From: Mesorhizobium sp.
GTDB taxonomy: Bacteria; Pseudomonadota; Alphaproteobacteria; Rhizobiales; Rhizobiaceae
Assembly: GCA_004020545.1 (NCBI GenBank)
Contig: SAQE01000017.1
Span: 32,029-96,028, forward strand
Reading direction: 5' to 3'
DNA length: 64,000 bases
The position numbers were made by a program, and so were the translations under genes. Under the pieces are notes generated by a model. It saw only the letters and a list, made by a program, of their open reading frames with translations, was not told the DNA's origin and searched no databases. This document shows positions 23,539-33,574 of the stretch, in pieces. Within the stretch, counting starts at the first letter, position 1; each line of letters starts with the position of its first letter.

Positions 23539-24243
23539 CTAAGCAAGGATGTTCACGGCACGCGCGGCCACCAGCGCGATCGTCAACAGCGAGATCATCG
23601 CCTCGGCCATCATCAGGAGCTTGGCGCGTTGGGTGAGCGGCAAGGTGTCGGTCGGCGAAAACGCCGTCGCGTTGGTGAACGCAAGAAACACGTAATCGAC
23701 AAAGCCGGGCACCCAGTCGCGGGTTTCGCGGTCTGGCAGCGTCATCTGCGGGAACAGGAAATCGGCATGCGCGCGCTTGACCAGGCCGCAGGTCGGCGGG
23801 CCGCCGCGATCGGTGCTCCAGAACCACAGCGCGAAGACGATGACGTTGGTGACCCAGATGTTGAGCGCGTCGACCAGCAGCGTCGTGCCGGCGCCGGCAT
23901 GGCCTTCGAGCAGCGCCCTGACCAGGAAGACCAGCGAGCCGCAATTCATGATGCTGATGACGCCGGTCATGACCAAGGCGGTGCGGCGGATGAAGACGCG
24001 GAACCGGCCGATCGCGTACCAATGTTCATGGTCGACGGCCTTCTGCGTCGCCATTTGCGTCCAGGCCGTCGCGATCGACAGCGGCACCAGCAGCGCCGCC
24101 TCGATTGCGGGCGCGAGCCAGCGCGGACCGAACGACAGGTCGTTGATGACCAGAAGCTGCAGGCAGATGACGACAAGCACCGCCGCGCGCGCCGACCAGA
24201 AGTCGATCGCGCGGTGATGGACGATGGCATGCTCGTGACGCAT
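23539..24243 (-). CDS. polytopic inner-membrane protein, ion-channel-like C-terminus
   Basis: A 234-residue protein with about six hydrophobic segments. The last two flank FVDYVFLAFTNATAFSPTDTLPL, which has the spacing of a two-helix potassium-channel pore but without the TVGYG selectivity filter. The family is recognisable in rhizobia as a conserved membrane protein, but its function is unknown. The ATG at 24243 (MRHEHAIVHHRAIDFW) fits better than an upstream codon at 24297. It is convergent with the RES toxin gene. Confidence 0.7.
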   Translation of the reverse strand: MRHEHAIVHHRAIDFWSARAAVLVVICLQLLVINDLSFGPRWLAPAIEAALLVPLSIATAWTQMATQKAVDHEHWYAIGRFRVFIRRTALVMTGVISIMNCGSLVFLVRALLEGHAGAGTTLLVDALNIWVTNVIVFALWFWSTDRGGPPTCGLVKRAHADFLFPQMTLPDRETRDWVPGFVDYVFLAFTNATAFSPTDTLPLTQRAKLLMMAEAMISLLTIALVAARAVNILA

Positions 24244-24431
24244 GGCGGAACCTGTGCCGTGTGCGCGGTTTCTCGGCCGCGGCGGCGACACCTCCACCTC
24301 AATCTTGGTCTTGCGATGGTCGCGTAACTATAAATTTTCGTAAGGTTTGACCGGACGCCTTGCCGCGCCGGTCCCACACGAAAAGAGCGCCGGATTTGCT
24401 CCGGCGCAGGGTTCGATCGCCAGCAGTTGGC

Positions 24432-25805
24432 TCAGGCGCTGGCGGCCTGCTTGTGCTGGACCGGATGGCTCTTCTTCAAGAGGTCCGAGACCAGGAAGGC
24501 GAGTTCGATCGCCTGGTCGGCGTTAAGGCGCGGATCGCAATGCGTGTGGTAGCGATCCTGCAGATTCTCGGCGGTGATGGCGCGGGCGCCGCCCGTGCAT
24601 TCGGTGACGTTCTTGCCGGTCATCTCGACATGGATGCCGCCCGGATGCGTGCCTTCCGCGCGATGCACCTCGAAGAAGGTCTGCACTTCCTTGAGAATGC
24701 GGTCGAAGGGCCGCGTCTTGTAGCCGGCCGCCTCGATGGTGTTGCCATGCATAGGGTCGGACGACCACACCACGTTGCGGCCTTCCTTTTTGACCGCCCG
24801 CACCAGCTTCGGCAGATGCTCGGCGACCTTGTCGGATCCAAAGCGCGCGATCAGCGTCAGCCGCCCCGGCTCGTTCTCGGGGTTGAGCAGGTCGATCAGT
24901 TCCAAGAGGCCGTCCGGCGACAGCGACGGGCCGCATTTCAGGCCGAGCGGGTTCTTGATGCCGCGGCAATACTCGACATGCGCATGGTCGGGCTGGCGGG
25001 TGCGGTCGCCGATCCAGATCATGTGGCCCGAGGTCGCATACCAGTCGCCCGAGGTCGAGTCGACGCGGGTCAACGCTTCTTCATAACCCAGCAGCAGCGC
25101 CTCGTGGCTGGTGTAGAAGTCGGTCTCGCGCAGCGCGAAATTGGTCTCCGAGGTGATACCGACCGCGCGCATGAAATCCATCGTCTCGGTGATGCGGTTG
25201 GCGAGCGACTCGTACTTCTCGCCTTGCGGGCTGTCGGCCACGAAGCCCAGCATCCAGCGGTGCACGTTCTCGAGACTGGCGTAGCCGCCCTGCGCGAAGG
25301 CACGCAGAAGATTGAGCGTCGCCGCCGACTGGCGGTAGGCCATCTCCTGCCTGGCCGGATCGGGGATGCGCGACTTGGCGTCGAACTCGATGCCATTGAT
25401 GATGTCGCCGCGATAGCTTGGCAGCGTCACGCCGGCCTTGGTCTCGCTGTCGGAGGAGCGCGGCTTGGCGAACTGACCGGCGACGCGGCCGACCTTCACC
25501 ACCGGCTGCGCGCCGGCGAAGGTGAGCACCACCGACATCTGCAGGAAGACGCGGAAGAAGTCGCGGATGTTGTCCGCGCCATGCTCGGCAAAGCTCTCGG
25601 CGCAGTCGCCACCCTGGAGCAGGAAAGCTTCGCCGGCAGCGACCGCCGCCAGTTGCTTCTTCAGCTTGCGCGCCTCACCGGCAAAAACGAGCGGCGGGTA
25701 GGTGGCAAGCCGCGCTTCCGTGACCTCCAGCGCCGCAAGGTCCGGATAGGTCGGAACCTGCTTGATCGGCTTTGCTCTCCACGAATTCGGCGACCATTTC
25801 GTCAT
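24432..25805 (-). CDS. aroG: 3-deoxy-7-phosphoheptulonate (DAHP) synthase, class II
   Basis: A 457-residue plant/actinobacterial-type DAHP synthase, which condenses PEP and erythrose-4-phosphate in the first step of the shikimate pathway. Recognisable pieces are [57 protein letters not shown] and [12 protein letters not shown] near the C-terminus. The class II fold is usual in rhizobia. The start at 25805 is chosen over a Met four codons upstream. Copy D of the dispersed repeat lies just upstream. Confidence 0.93.
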   Translation of the reverse strand: MTKWSPNSWRAKPIKQVPTYPDLAALEVTEARLATYPPLVFAGEARKLKKQLAAVAAGEAFLLQGGDCAESFAEHGADNIRDFFRVFLQMSVVLTFAGAQPVVKVGRVAGQFAKPRSSDSETKAGVTLPSYRGDIINGIEFDAKSRIPDPARQEMAYRQSAATLNLLRAFAQGGYASLENVHRWMLGFVADSPQGEKYESLANRITETMDFMRAVGITSETNFALRETDFYTSHEALLLGYEEALTRVDSTSGDWYATSGHMIWIGDRTRQPDHAHVEYCRGIKNPLGLKCGPSLSPDGLLELIDLLNPENEPGRLTLIARFGSDKVAEHLPKLVRAVKKEGRNVVWSSDPMHGNTIEAAGYKTRPFDRILKEVQTFFEVHRAEGTHPGGIHVEMTGKNVTECTGGARAITAENLQDRYHTHCDPRLNADQAIELAFLVSDLLKKSHPVQHKQAASA

Positions 25806-25828
25806 CGCTGCACCCAAACGCCCTTTCA

Positions 25829-25906
25829 GAGCAATTCCCGGAAAAGTGTGAAACGTTTAGGCTCGGCGACTTCGCCGTGTCCATCGTCCGGAATTGCGTC
25901 AATCGA
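25829..25906 (+). repeat. dispersed palindromic intergenic repeat, copy D (3' hairpin missing)
   Basis: GAGCAATTCCCGGAAAAGT, the GGCTCGGCGACTTCGCCG insert hairpin and CGTCCGGAATTGCGT are present, but the terminal AGAGCGG... hairpin module is absent. Confidence 0.8.
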
Positions 25907-26039
25907 ACAAGCAGGCGCCCTCGCCCGCAAAACCCTGTCACCAGGATCGCGGCTCCTTACACGAAGCCGATTTCCTATTCTAGACGGGAATTTCAGCAGT
26001 GGCGAATGCCTTCGCCTGCCAGGGCGCGCGGCGAAGCCG

Positions 26040-29000
26040 TTAGGCGGCTTTGTCGACCAACCGCGCCAATTGCGTCATCACCACTGCCGATCCGGCCAAG
26101 CGTTTCTCTGCGTTCGGCCAGTCGCGGATGAAGACGACGCTGTGATCGGCCCTGATCTTGGCCAGAGAGCCCTGCTCGCCGATGAACTTGACCAGCCCGA
26201 CGGGATTGGGGAATTCGCGCTTGCGGAAATGGATGACGACGCCCTTGGGTCCGGCGTCGAGCTTCTCGACATTGGCCTTGCGGCAGAGCGCCTTGATGAA
26301 GACGATCTTCAAGAGGTGCGTCACCTCCTCCGGCAGCGGCCCGAAACGGTCGATCAGCTCGGCGCCGAAGCCATCGATCTCCTCGGTGGTTTCGAGTTCG
26401 CCGAGGCGGCGGTAGAGCGCCATCCTGAGCTGCAAATCGGGCACGTAGCTTTCCGGGATCATCACGGCCGTGCCGACCGCGATCTGCGGCGACCAGCCGC
26501 CATCCTGCACTTCGCCCGAATCCTTCACCTCGGCCACCGCCTCCTCCAGCATCTGCTGGTAAAGCTCGAAACCGACCTCCTTGATGTGGCCGGACTGCTC
26601 TTCGCCGAGAAGATTGCCGGCGCCCCGGATGTCGAGGTCATGGCTGGCAAGCTGGAAGCCGGCGCCGAGCGTGTCGAGCGACTGCAGCACCTTCAGCCGG
26701 CGCTCGGCCGTGTCGGTGAGCTTGCGGTTCGCCGGCAGCGTGAACAGCGCGTAGGCGCGCACCTTCGAGCGGCCGACGCGGCCGCGCAACTGATAGAGTT
26801 GGGCCAGGCCGAACATGTCGGCGCGATGGATGATCAGCGTGTTGGCGGTCGGGATGTCGAGGCCGGATTCGACGATTGTCGTCGACAGGAGCACGTCGTA
26901 CTGGCCGTCGTAAAAGGCATTCATGATGTCGTCGAGTTCGCCGGCCGGCATCTGCCCGTGGGCGACCGCCACCTTCAGCTCCGGCACGGATTCCTTCAGG
27001 AAATCATGGATTTCGGCAAGATCGCTGATGCGCGGCACGACATAGAAGGAATGGCCGCCGCGATAGCGCTCGCGCAGCAGCGTCTCGCGGATGACCAGCG
27101 GATCGAATGGCGAGATGAAGGTGCGCACCGCCATGCGGTCGACCGGAGGTGTGGCGATCAGCGACAGTTCGCGCACACCGGTCAGCGCCAGTTGCAGCGT
27201 GCGCGGGATCGGCGTCGCCGACAGCGTCAGCACATGCACGTCGTTCTTGAGCTCCTTCAGCCGCTCCTTGTGCTTGACGCCGAAATGCTGCTCCTCGTCG
27301 ATGATCAGCAGGCCGAGATTCTTGAAAGAGATCGAGCTGCCGAGCAGCGCATGGGTGCCGACGACGATGTCGACCGTGCCTTCGGCGATGCCTTTCTTGG
27401 TCTCGGCCAGTTCCTTTGAGCCGACCAGGCGCGACGCCTGCGCGATGCGGATCGGCAGGCCGGAGAAGCGCTGCGAGAAGGTCTTGAAGTGCTGGCGCGA
27501 CAGCAATGTCGTTGGCACCACCACCGCGACCTGGAATCCTTCCATCGCCGCGATGAAAGCGGCGCGCAGCGCCACTTCCGTCTTGCCGAAGCCGACGTCG
27601 CCGCAGACCAGCCGATCCATCGGCTTGCCGGCGCCGAGATCGTCCATGACGGAATCGATCGCCGTCTGCTGGTCGTCGGTTTCCTCATAGGAAAAGCGGG
27701 CGGCGAACTCGCCATAGAGGCCTTCAGCCGGGATCATGGCCGGCGCGGCGCGCATCTGCCGCTCCGCGGCGATGCGGATCAACTGCCCGGCCATGTCGAG
27801 CAGGCGCCGCTTCAGCCGCGCCTTGCGCGCCTGCCAGGCGCCGCCGCCGAGCTTGTCGAGCGGGGCCTCGGCCGAATCCGAGCCGTAGCGTGACAGAAGC
27901 TCGATGTTTTCCACCGGCAGAAACAGGCGGTCGTCGCCGGCATAATGGATTTCGAGACAATCATGCGGCGCGCCGACCGCCTCGATGGTGCGCAAGCCGA
28001 CGAAGCGGCCGATGCCATGATCGGCATGGACGACGATGTCGCCGGAAGACAGCGACGTGGCCTCCGCGATGAAGTCGGAGGCGCGCTTCTTGCGCTTCGA
28101 GCGGCGGATCAGCCTGTCGCCAAGAATGTCCTGCTCGGCGACGACGACCATGTCGTCGGTCTCGAAGCCCGATTCGAGCGGCATCACGGCGAGCCCCGCC
28201 TGCCCCGGCTCGAGCTTTTCAACCTCGGCAAGCGTGGCGACGGGCTTCAGGTTGCCGAGATGGTGTTCGGCGAGGATCTGGCTGAGACGGTCGAGCGAGC
28301 CCTCTGTCCAGCCGGCGACGATGACGCGGCGGCGCGCCGCACGCTCGTCGGCAATATGCTTTACGACAACGTCGAAGACATTGATGTTGGGGTCGGCGCG
28401 CTCCTCGGCGAAACTGCGGCCATGCCGCGAGCCGGCATGGAAGACTTTCCTGCCGCCGACATCGGGCGCATCGAAGACGGTGAAGTCGATGTCCTCGCGC
28501 GGCCCGAGCGAAGCTTTGAGGTTCTCCGGCGAGAGATAGAGCAGGTCCGGCGCCACTGGCTTATAGGGTACTGCATCCTTCAGCGCGCCGTCGGCCTGCT
28601 TGCGGCGAGCCTCATAGTGGTCGAGGATCAGCGTGTGGCGCTCGGCCAGCGCCTCATGCGCCAGATGGTCAAAGACAACCGGCGCATCCGGCAGATAGTC
28701 GAACACCGTCTCCAGCCGTTCGTAGAAGAAGGGCAGCCAGTGCTCCATGCCGGCGAAGCGGCGCCCTTCACTGACCGCGGCATAGAGCGCGTCGTCGCGC
28801 GAGGGAGCGCCGAAGGCCTCGATATAGGAGCGGCGGAAGCGGCTGATCGTCTCGGGCGTCAGCGCCACCTCGCTCATCGCCTGCAGCGCCATCGACTTGC
28901 GCTGTCCGGTGGTGCGCTGGGTCGCCACGTCGAAAATGCGGATCGATTCCAGCGTGTCGCCGAAAAAGTCGAGCCTCAGCGCCTCGCTCCAGCCGGGCGC

Positions 29001-29537
29001 GAAGAGGTCGAGGATGCCGCCGCGCACCGCGAACTCGCCGACGTCGCGCACGGTCGGCACGCGCTCGAAGCCAGAGGTCTCCAGCCGCGCGATCAACACG
29101 TTCATGTCGATCTGGTTGCCGGGCTTGGCATGGAAGGTCTGCGCTTCGATCAGCCCGGCCGGCGGAATGCGCTGCAGCAGCGCATTGGCGGTGGTGAGGA
29201 TCACGGCGCGATGCGGCTTCCTGGCGAGCGCAATGATGGCGGAAAGCGCATCGAGCCGCCGCGCCGCGGCATCCGCGCCGGGCGAAACACGGTCGTAGGG
29301 CAGACAGTCCCAGGCGGGCAGTTCCAGCACCGGCAGGCCGGGCGCCGCGAAAGCCAGCGCATCGATGATCGCCGGCAGCCGCTGGCCGTCACGCGCGACG
29401 AACAGCACCGGCTTGTCGGGCGCGATCTCTTGTGCCGTCCGCACCAGCGCGAAGGCTTCGTAGCCGTCGGCGACGCCGTCGACGACGAACTGGCCGGCGC
29501 GGCCCTTGGGCAGGCCGATGGAAGGGATGAGGCTCAT
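26040..29537 (-). CDS. mfd: transcription-repair coupling factor
   Basis: 1165 residues, the standard length for Mfd. Order: a UvrB-like N-terminal region (residues 1-~350, with LFVARDGQRLPAIIDALAFAAP), a CarD-like RNA-polymerase-interaction domain (GDIVVHADHGIGRFVGL, near 500), a superfamily 2 translocase with Walker A CGDVGFGKTEVALRAAF (near 645) and DEEQHFGV (near 746), helicase motif VI RGRVGRSKVRAYAL, and the C-terminal TRCF domain. It pushes stalled RNA polymerase off lesions and recruits UvrA. sdhE and then recG lie on its upstream side. Confidence 0.97.
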   Translation of the reverse strand: MSLIPSIGLPKGRAGQFVVDGVADGYEAFALVRTAQEIAPDKPVLFVARDGQRLPAIIDALAFAAPGLPVLELPAWDCLPYDRVSPGADAAARRLDALSAIIALARKPHRAVILTTANALLQRIPPAGLIEAQTFHAKPGNQIDMNVLIARLETSGFERVPTVRDVGEFAVRGGILDLFAPGWSEALRLDFFGDTLESIRIFDVATQRTTGQRKSMALQAMSEVALTPETISRFRRSYIEAFGAPSRDDALYAAVSEGRRFAGMEHWLPFFYERLETVFDYLPDAPVVFDHLAHEALAERHTLILDHYEARRKQADGALKDAVPYKPVAPDLLYLSPENLKASLGPREDIDFTVFDAPDVGGRKVFHAGSRHGRSFAEERADPNINVFDVVVKHIADERAARRRVIVAGWTEGSLDRLSQILAEHHLGNLKPVATLAEVEKLEPGQAGLAVMPLESGFETDDMVVVAEQDILGDRLIRRSKRKKRASDFIAEATSLSSGDIVVHADHGIGRFVGLRTIEAVGAPHDCLEIHYAGDDRLFLPVENIELLSRYGSDSAEAPLDKLGGGAWQARKARLKRRLLDMAGQLIRIAAERQMRAAPAMIPAEGLYGEFAARFSYEETDDQQTAIDSVMDDLGAGKPMDRLVCGDVGFGKTEVALRAAFIAAMEGFQVAVVVPTTLLSRQHFKTFSQRFSGLPIRIAQASRLVGSKELAETKKGIAEGTVDIVVGTHALLGSSISFKNLGLLIIDEEQHFGVKHKERLKELKNDVHVLTLSATPIPRTLQLALTGVRELSLIATPPVDRMAVRTFISPFDPLVIRETLLRERYRGGHSFYVVPRISDLAEIHDFLKESVPELKVAVAHGQMPAGELDDIMNAFYDGQYDVLLSTTIVESGLDIPTANTLIIHRADMFGLAQLYQLRGRVGRSKVRAYALFTLPANRKLTDTAERRLKVLQSLDTLGAGFQLASHDLDIRGAGNLLGEEQSGHIKEVGFELYQQMLEEAVAEVKDSGEVQDGGWSPQIAVGTAVMIPESYVPDLQLRMALYRRLGELETTEEIDGFGAELIDRFGPLPEEVTHLLKIVFIKALCRKANVEKLDAGPKGVVIHFRKREFPNPVGLVKFIGEQGSLAKIRADHSVVFIRDWPNAEKRLAGSAVVMTQLARLVDKAA

Positions 29538-29551
29538 GGGTTATGCGTTTT

Positions 29552-29839
29552 TCAAAATGTCAGGGTCCGGCGCGACGCCAGGATCTTGTGCAGCACCGCG
29601 CAATCGATATCGGGCGGAACCGGGCGTTCGCCGGTGATCATCGGCAGGAATTCGGTGTCGGGGATTTCGAGGAGCTTTTCATATTGGTCGATTTCGTCGC
29701 CGGTCAAGGCGCCGATCTCGGCATCGGCGAAGGAACCGAGGATGAGGTCCATCTCGCGCATGCCGCGGTGCCAGGAGCGGAACAGGAGCTTGCGCCGGCG
29801 GGCGTCGAGCCCCTCGCTTGATCGTTGTGTTCCGGTCAC
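29552..29839 (-). CDS. sdhE: succinate dehydrogenase assembly factor SdhE
   Basis: A 95-residue protein, typical SdhE/Sdh5 length. RRRKLLFRSWHRGMREMDLILGSFAD carries the RGxxE-type motif (RGMREMD) that contacts the flavoprotein SdhA, and ALTGDEIDQYEKLLEIPDTEF follows. SdhE promotes covalent FAD attachment to succinate dehydrogenase. It lies 14 bases upstream of mfd on the same strand, the usual Rhizobiales arrangement. Confidence 0.92.
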   Translation of the reverse strand: MTGTQRSSEGLDARRRKLLFRSWHRGMREMDLILGSFADAEIGALTGDEIDQYEKLLEIPDTEFLPMITGERPVPPDIDCAVLHKILASRRTLTF

Positions 29840-29945
29840 TGCGCAGCATCCCTGTTCGAGCGGCGCATATAGCGTGGATAGCGACCGGTGTCAGCCTTGC
29901 AAGGCAAAGTAAGACACCCGACAATCAACCTGAAATGATTGCATT

Positions 29946-30113
29946 CCTTCGCGCCCCTCTCTGTCCTGCCGGACATCTCCCCCACTTGGGGGGAGATCGG
30001 ACGGCACCTCCGCTTTCGCCAATCTTCAAGGTTGCAGAACGGACGCGGCGCCGAAGCTGCCAATCTCCCCCCTTGTGGGGGAGATGTCCTCCAGGACAGA
30101 GGGGGGCGCGAAG
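29946..30113. repeat. large inverted repeat between sdhE and recG
   Basis: About 54 bp at 29946-29999 (CCTTCGCGCCCCTC... to GGGGGGAGATCG) reappears as the near-exact reverse complement at 30060-30113, separated by about 60 bases. Each arm holds its own palindrome, ATCTCCCCCA...GGGGGGAGAT. The repeat belongs to a class of rhizobial intergenic palindromes. It ends 39 bases before the recG start and fills most of the 313-base gap. Confidence 0.88.
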
Positions 30114-30152
30114 GAACTCGGGCTATCCAGATTCTCAACGGGCGCAGCGCTA

Positions 30153-32261
30153 ATGCGTCCTTCCATCCTCGATCCTCTGTTCGTCCCGATTACCTCGCTT
30201 GCCGGCATTGGTCCGAAAGTCGGAACCATGATCGAACGGGTCGTGCCGGCTGATCTCAGCGATCGTCCCGCGCGTGCCGCCGACCTCTTGTTCGTGCTGC
30301 CGAACACGGTGATCGACCGCCGCAACCGGCCCGGCATCGCGCTTTCGGCCGAGGGCCAGATCGTCACGCTCGAGGTGCGGGTCGACCGCCATCAGCCGCC
30401 GCCGCGCGGCAACAGGTCCGTGCCCTACCGGGTCTACGCCCATGACGACACCGGCGAGATCGCGCTGACCTTCTTCCATGCGCATGCCGCCTATCTGCAG
30501 AAAATGCTGCCGGAAGGCGAGCATGTCGTGATCTCCGGCCGCATGGAATGGTTCAACGGCCGCCCGACCATGGTCCATCCCGATCATATCGCGCCGATCG
30601 ACGAGGCCGAGGGCCTGCCGCTGGTCGAGCCGGTCTATCCGCTTACCGCCGGCCTGTCGGCAAAAGTGCTGCGCCGCGCCATCGGGCAGGCGCTCGGTCG
30701 CCTGCCCGAACTGCCGGAGTGGCAGGACGACGCCTTCATGCGCCGCCACACCTTTCCGTCCTTCGGCGACGCGCTCACCCGCATTCACAATCCGAAGGAC
30801 CCGATCGATGTCGCGGTCGAGGCGCCGGCCTGGCGGCGTCTGGCTTATGACGAATTTCTCGCCGGACAAGTGTCGCTGGCGCTGGTGCGGGCAAAAATCC
30901 GCCGCCTCTCGGGCCGGCCGCTCATCGGCGACGGCCGCATCGTCGAGCGGCTGCGCGCGGCCCTGCCTTACAAGCTCACGCCCAGCCAGGAATTCGCGCT
31001 CGGCGAGATCAATGCCGACCTCGCCGACCCCGAACGCATGCTGCGCCTGCTGCAGGGCGATGTCGGCTCCGGCAAGACGGTGGTCGCCCTGCTCGCCATG
31101 GGGCGAGCGGTCGAGGCAGGCGGCCAGGCCGCGCTGATGGCGCCGACCGAGATCCTGGCGCGGCAGCATCTGGCGACCATCGCGCCGCTGGCGGAAAAAG
31201 CCGGGCTGCGCGTTGCCATCCTCACCGGGCGCGAAAAAGGCCGCGAGCGCACCGAGACACTGGAAGGTCTTGCCGGCGGCACGATCGACATCGTCGTCGG
31301 CACCCACGCGCTGTTCCAGGAAACGGTCGCGTTCCACGACCTCGTGCTTGCCGTCGTCGACGAGCAGCACCGCTTCGGCGTCCACCAGCGGCTGGCGATC
31401 ACCGCCAAGGGCGACGCGCCCGACATGCTGGTGATGACGGCGACCCCCATTCCGCGCACGCTGGTGCTCACCGCTTTCGGCGACATGGACGTCTCGAAGC
31501 TGACCGAAAAACCCGCCGGCCGGCAGCCGATCCGCACGGTCACCTTGCCGCTGGAGCGGCTGGACGAACTGGTCGGGCGCATGCGCGACGCCGTTGCCGA
31601 AGGCCAGAAGATCTATTGGATCTGCCCGCTGGTCGAGGAATCCGAAGAGATTAAGCTGATGTCGGCTGAGGACCGTTTCGCTTCGCTGAAGCCGCTGTTC
31701 GGCGACCTGGTCGGCCTGGTGCACGGCCGAATGAAGGGTGCCGAGAAGGACGAGGCGATGCGCGCTTTCAAGCAGGGCGAGACGCGCATCCTGATCGCAA
31801 CCACTGTGATCGAGGTCGGCGTGGACGTGCCGGACGCCACCATCATCGTCATCGAGCATGCCGAGCGCTTCGGCCTTGCGCAACTGCACCAGTTGCGCGG
31901 CCGCGTCGGGCGAGGCGACCGGGCTTCCTCCTGCGTGCTGCTCTACAAGGACCCGCTCGGCGAGACGGCGAAGCGCCGGCTTTCCGTGATGCGCGAAACC
32001 GAAGACGGCTTCCGCATCGCCGAGGAGGATCTGAAGCTGCGCGGTGAAGGCGAGTTGCTGGGCACCCGCCAGTCCGGCACACCCGGCTTCCAGGTGGCGC
32101 GCATCGAATCCCATGCCGACCTGCTCGAAGCCGCGCGCGACGACGCGCGGCTGATCCTGTCGCGCGATCCGGAGCTGCAGTCCGAGCGCGGCGAGGCGCT
32201 TCGGCTGCTGCTCTACCTGTTCGGTCGCGACGAGGCGGTGCGCTTGCTGCGGGCCGGCTGA
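30153..32261 (+). CDS. recG: ATP-dependent DNA helicase RecG
   Basis: A 702-residue helicase. The N-terminal wedge domain includes an OB fold (residues ~70-160, VIDRRNRPGIALSAEGQIVTLEVRV). Helicase motifs follow: Walker A GDVGSGKTVVALLAMG (near 302), DEQHRFGVHQR (near 402), TATPIPRT and the C-terminal LRGRVGRGDRASSCVLLYKDPL with a TRG-like tail. It remodels stalled forks and Holliday junctions. The start at 30153 (MRPSILDPLFVPITSL) follows the large inverted repeat; further upstream in-frame codons run through the repeat and are rejected. Confidence 0.95.
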   Translation: MRPSILDPLFVPITSLAGIGPKVGTMIERVVPADLSDRPARAADLLFVLPNTVIDRRNRPGIALSAEGQIVTLEVRVDRHQPPPRGNRSVPYRVYAHDDTGEIALTFFHAHAAYLQKMLPEGEHVVISGRMEWFNGRPTMVHPDHIAPIDEAEGLPLVEPVYPLTAGLSAKVLRRAIGQALGRLPELPEWQDDAFMRRHTFPSFGDALTRIHNPKDPIDVAVEAPAWRRLAYDEFLAGQVSLALVRAKIRRLSGRPLIGDGRIVERLRAALPYKLTPSQEFALGEINADLADPERMLRLLQGDVGSGKTVVALLAMGRAVEAGGQAALMAPTEILARQHLATIAPLAEKAGLRVAILTGREKGRERTETLEGLAGGTIDIVVGTHALFQETVAFHDLVLAVVDEQHRFGVHQRLAITAKGDAPDMLVMTATPIPRTLVLTAFGDMDVSKLTEKPAGRQPIRTVTLPLERLDELVGRMRDAVAEGQKIYWICPLVEESEEIKLMSAEDRFASLKPLFGDLVGLVHGRMKGAEKDEAMRAFKQGETRILIATTVIEVGVDVPDATIIVIEHAERFGLAQLHQLRGRVGRGDRASSCVLLYKDPLGETAKRRLSVMRETEDGFRIAEEDLKLRGEGELLGTRQSGTPGFQVARIESHADLLEAARDDARLILSRDPELQSERGEALRLLLYLFGRDEAVRLLRAG

Positions 32262-32971
32262 GGCCCGGCGCCGAGCGGCGGATTGGCAAGCGGACCCTCG
32301 ACCCTTTCGCCGTTCAGCGTCACCAGCTTGGTCTTGACCTCCGGCGCCACAAGGCCGGCCGAAACGATCAGCTTGGCGCCGTCCTCGATGCTCATGTCGA
32401 GCAGCACGATCTCGGATTTCAGCACATACATCAGGAACCCCGTGGTCGGGTTCGGCGTGCAGGGCATGAACACCGCGATCAGCGGATCGCCTTCCTGGTC
32501 GAGCTTCTGGTTGATCTCGGTTTCCTTCTCGCTGGCCACGAAGACCAGCGACCAGACCCCTTTTCGCGGATATTCGACCAGCCCGACCTGGCGGAACATG
32601 TCGCCCTTGTTCGACAGCACCGTCTCGAAAATCTGCTTCAGCGAGCTATAGATGCCGCGCACCAGCGGCATGCGGCCGAGCAGCCGCTCGCCGAAATTGA
32701 CGATGGCGCGGCCGACGATGTTTGCCGTCATGAAGCCGATGAACGTGATGAGCACCAGCGCGACGATCAGCCCGAAGCCGGGAACCGGAAACGGCAGATA
32801 GGTGTCGGGATTGTAGCGGGCCGGAATGTAGGGCTTCACCCAGGAATCGACCCATCCGATGAGGGACCAGGCGATATAGGCGGTGATCGCCAGCGGCGCG
32901 CAGACGACGAAGCCGGTCAGGAAATAATTCCTGAGCCGGGTCATGCCAGAGGTCTTCAGGGCGTCGGACAT
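32213..32971 (-). CDS. DUF502 family membrane protein
   Basis: A 252-residue protein with two N-terminal transmembrane helices (residues ~15-45 and ~65-92) and the DUF502 signature PLVRGIYSSLKQIFETVLSNK, then YPRKGVWSLVFVAS and FMPCTPNPTTGFLMYV. Function unknown; the family is widespread and often lies near recG/mfd in Rhizobiales. Its 3' end overlaps the 3' end of convergent recG by 49 bases. Confidence 0.9.
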   Translation of the reverse strand: MSDALKTSGMTRLRNYFLTGFVVCAPLAITAYIAWSLIGWVDSWVKPYIPARYNPDTYLPFPVPGFGLIVALVLITFIGFMTANIVGRAIVNFGERLLGRMPLVRGIYSSLKQIFETVLSNKGDMFRQVGLVEYPRKGVWSLVFVASEKETEINQKLDQEGDPLIAVFMPCTPNPTTGFLMYVLKSEIVLLDMSIEDGAKLIVSAGLVAPEVKTKLVTLNGERVEGPLANPPLGAGPQPARSKRTASSRPNR

Positions 32972-33116
32972 GGGATCACCGCAGCGCAGGTTGCAGCGCT
33001 GAGATTAGTGAACCGCGAGCCGGTTTGGAACTGCGAAGTTTTTAAAGAGGTTGGCTAAGGCGCGGCTTTCAGCGGTCCAGATGGAAGCTGCTTCCGCTCG
33101 GGACTAGCCGAAACAT

Positions 33117-33191
33117 CCTTCCCTTCGTCATCCACGGGCGGAGCAAGGAGCGAAGCGACGCAGCGCAGACCCGAGAATCCATTCCGTGACG
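33117..33191 (-). repeat. left inverted repeat of the GIY-YIG unit
   Basis: Reads inward from CCTTCCCTTCGTCATCCACG to ATTCCGTGACG. It also contains internal short palindromic stretches (GGAGCGAAGCGACGCAGCGC). It is the partner of 33575-33646. Confidence 0.8.
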
Positions 33192-33253
33192 CCAGCCAAA
33201 GAATGCCACCCGACAGAATAGTCGCCTGATCGTGCATCCGTTATCCTTCCTGC

Positions 33254-33541
33254 ATGACGGGCCATGTCTATATGACCGCGAGCAAGAAACGCGGCACGAT
33301 CTACATTGGTGTCACGAACGATCTCGGCCGTCGGATGCCGGAGCACAGGTCCGGCGAAGGCTCGCGCTTCACCGGGCGCTACGGCGTGCAACGCCTGGTC
33401 TGGTACGAAGAACATTTCGACATCCGTGAAGCCATCCAGCGGGAGAAGTCGCTGAAACGCTGGCCGCGCCAATGGAAGATCGAACTGATCGAGAACGCCA
33501 ATCCGGAGTGGTTCGAGCTTTTCTGTGGCACTGGGTGGTAG
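33254..33541 (+). CDS. GIY-YIG nuclease family protein (95 aa)
   Basis: A 95-residue single-domain nuclease of the UPF0213/YhbQ type. The GIY element reads VYM (5-7), YIG is exact (17-19), the catalytic Arg is in NDLGRRMPEH (26-27), the metal-binding Glu is E64 in QREKSLK, and HRSGEGSRFTGRYGVQRLVWYE is the usual middle. All catalytic positions are filled, so it should cut DNA. It has no DNA-binding partner domain. Inverted repeats on both sides suggest the protein acts on, or is carried by, that repeat family. Confidence 0.9.
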   Translation: MTGHVYMTASKKRGTIYIGVTNDLGRRMPEHRSGEGSRFTGRYGVQRLVWYEEHFDIREAIQREKSLKRWPRQWKIELIENANPEWFELFCGTGW

Positions 33542-33574
33542 CGCTTAATTCTGCACCGCTTTGATCCGCCCAAA

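Noticed and set aside
24360-27419. A 1019-codon plus-strand frame opposite DAHP synthase and mfd
   Set aside because: It is the shadow of GC3-rich genes on the other strand; its product is a low-complexity Arg/Gly/Ala/Asp mixture with no domain.
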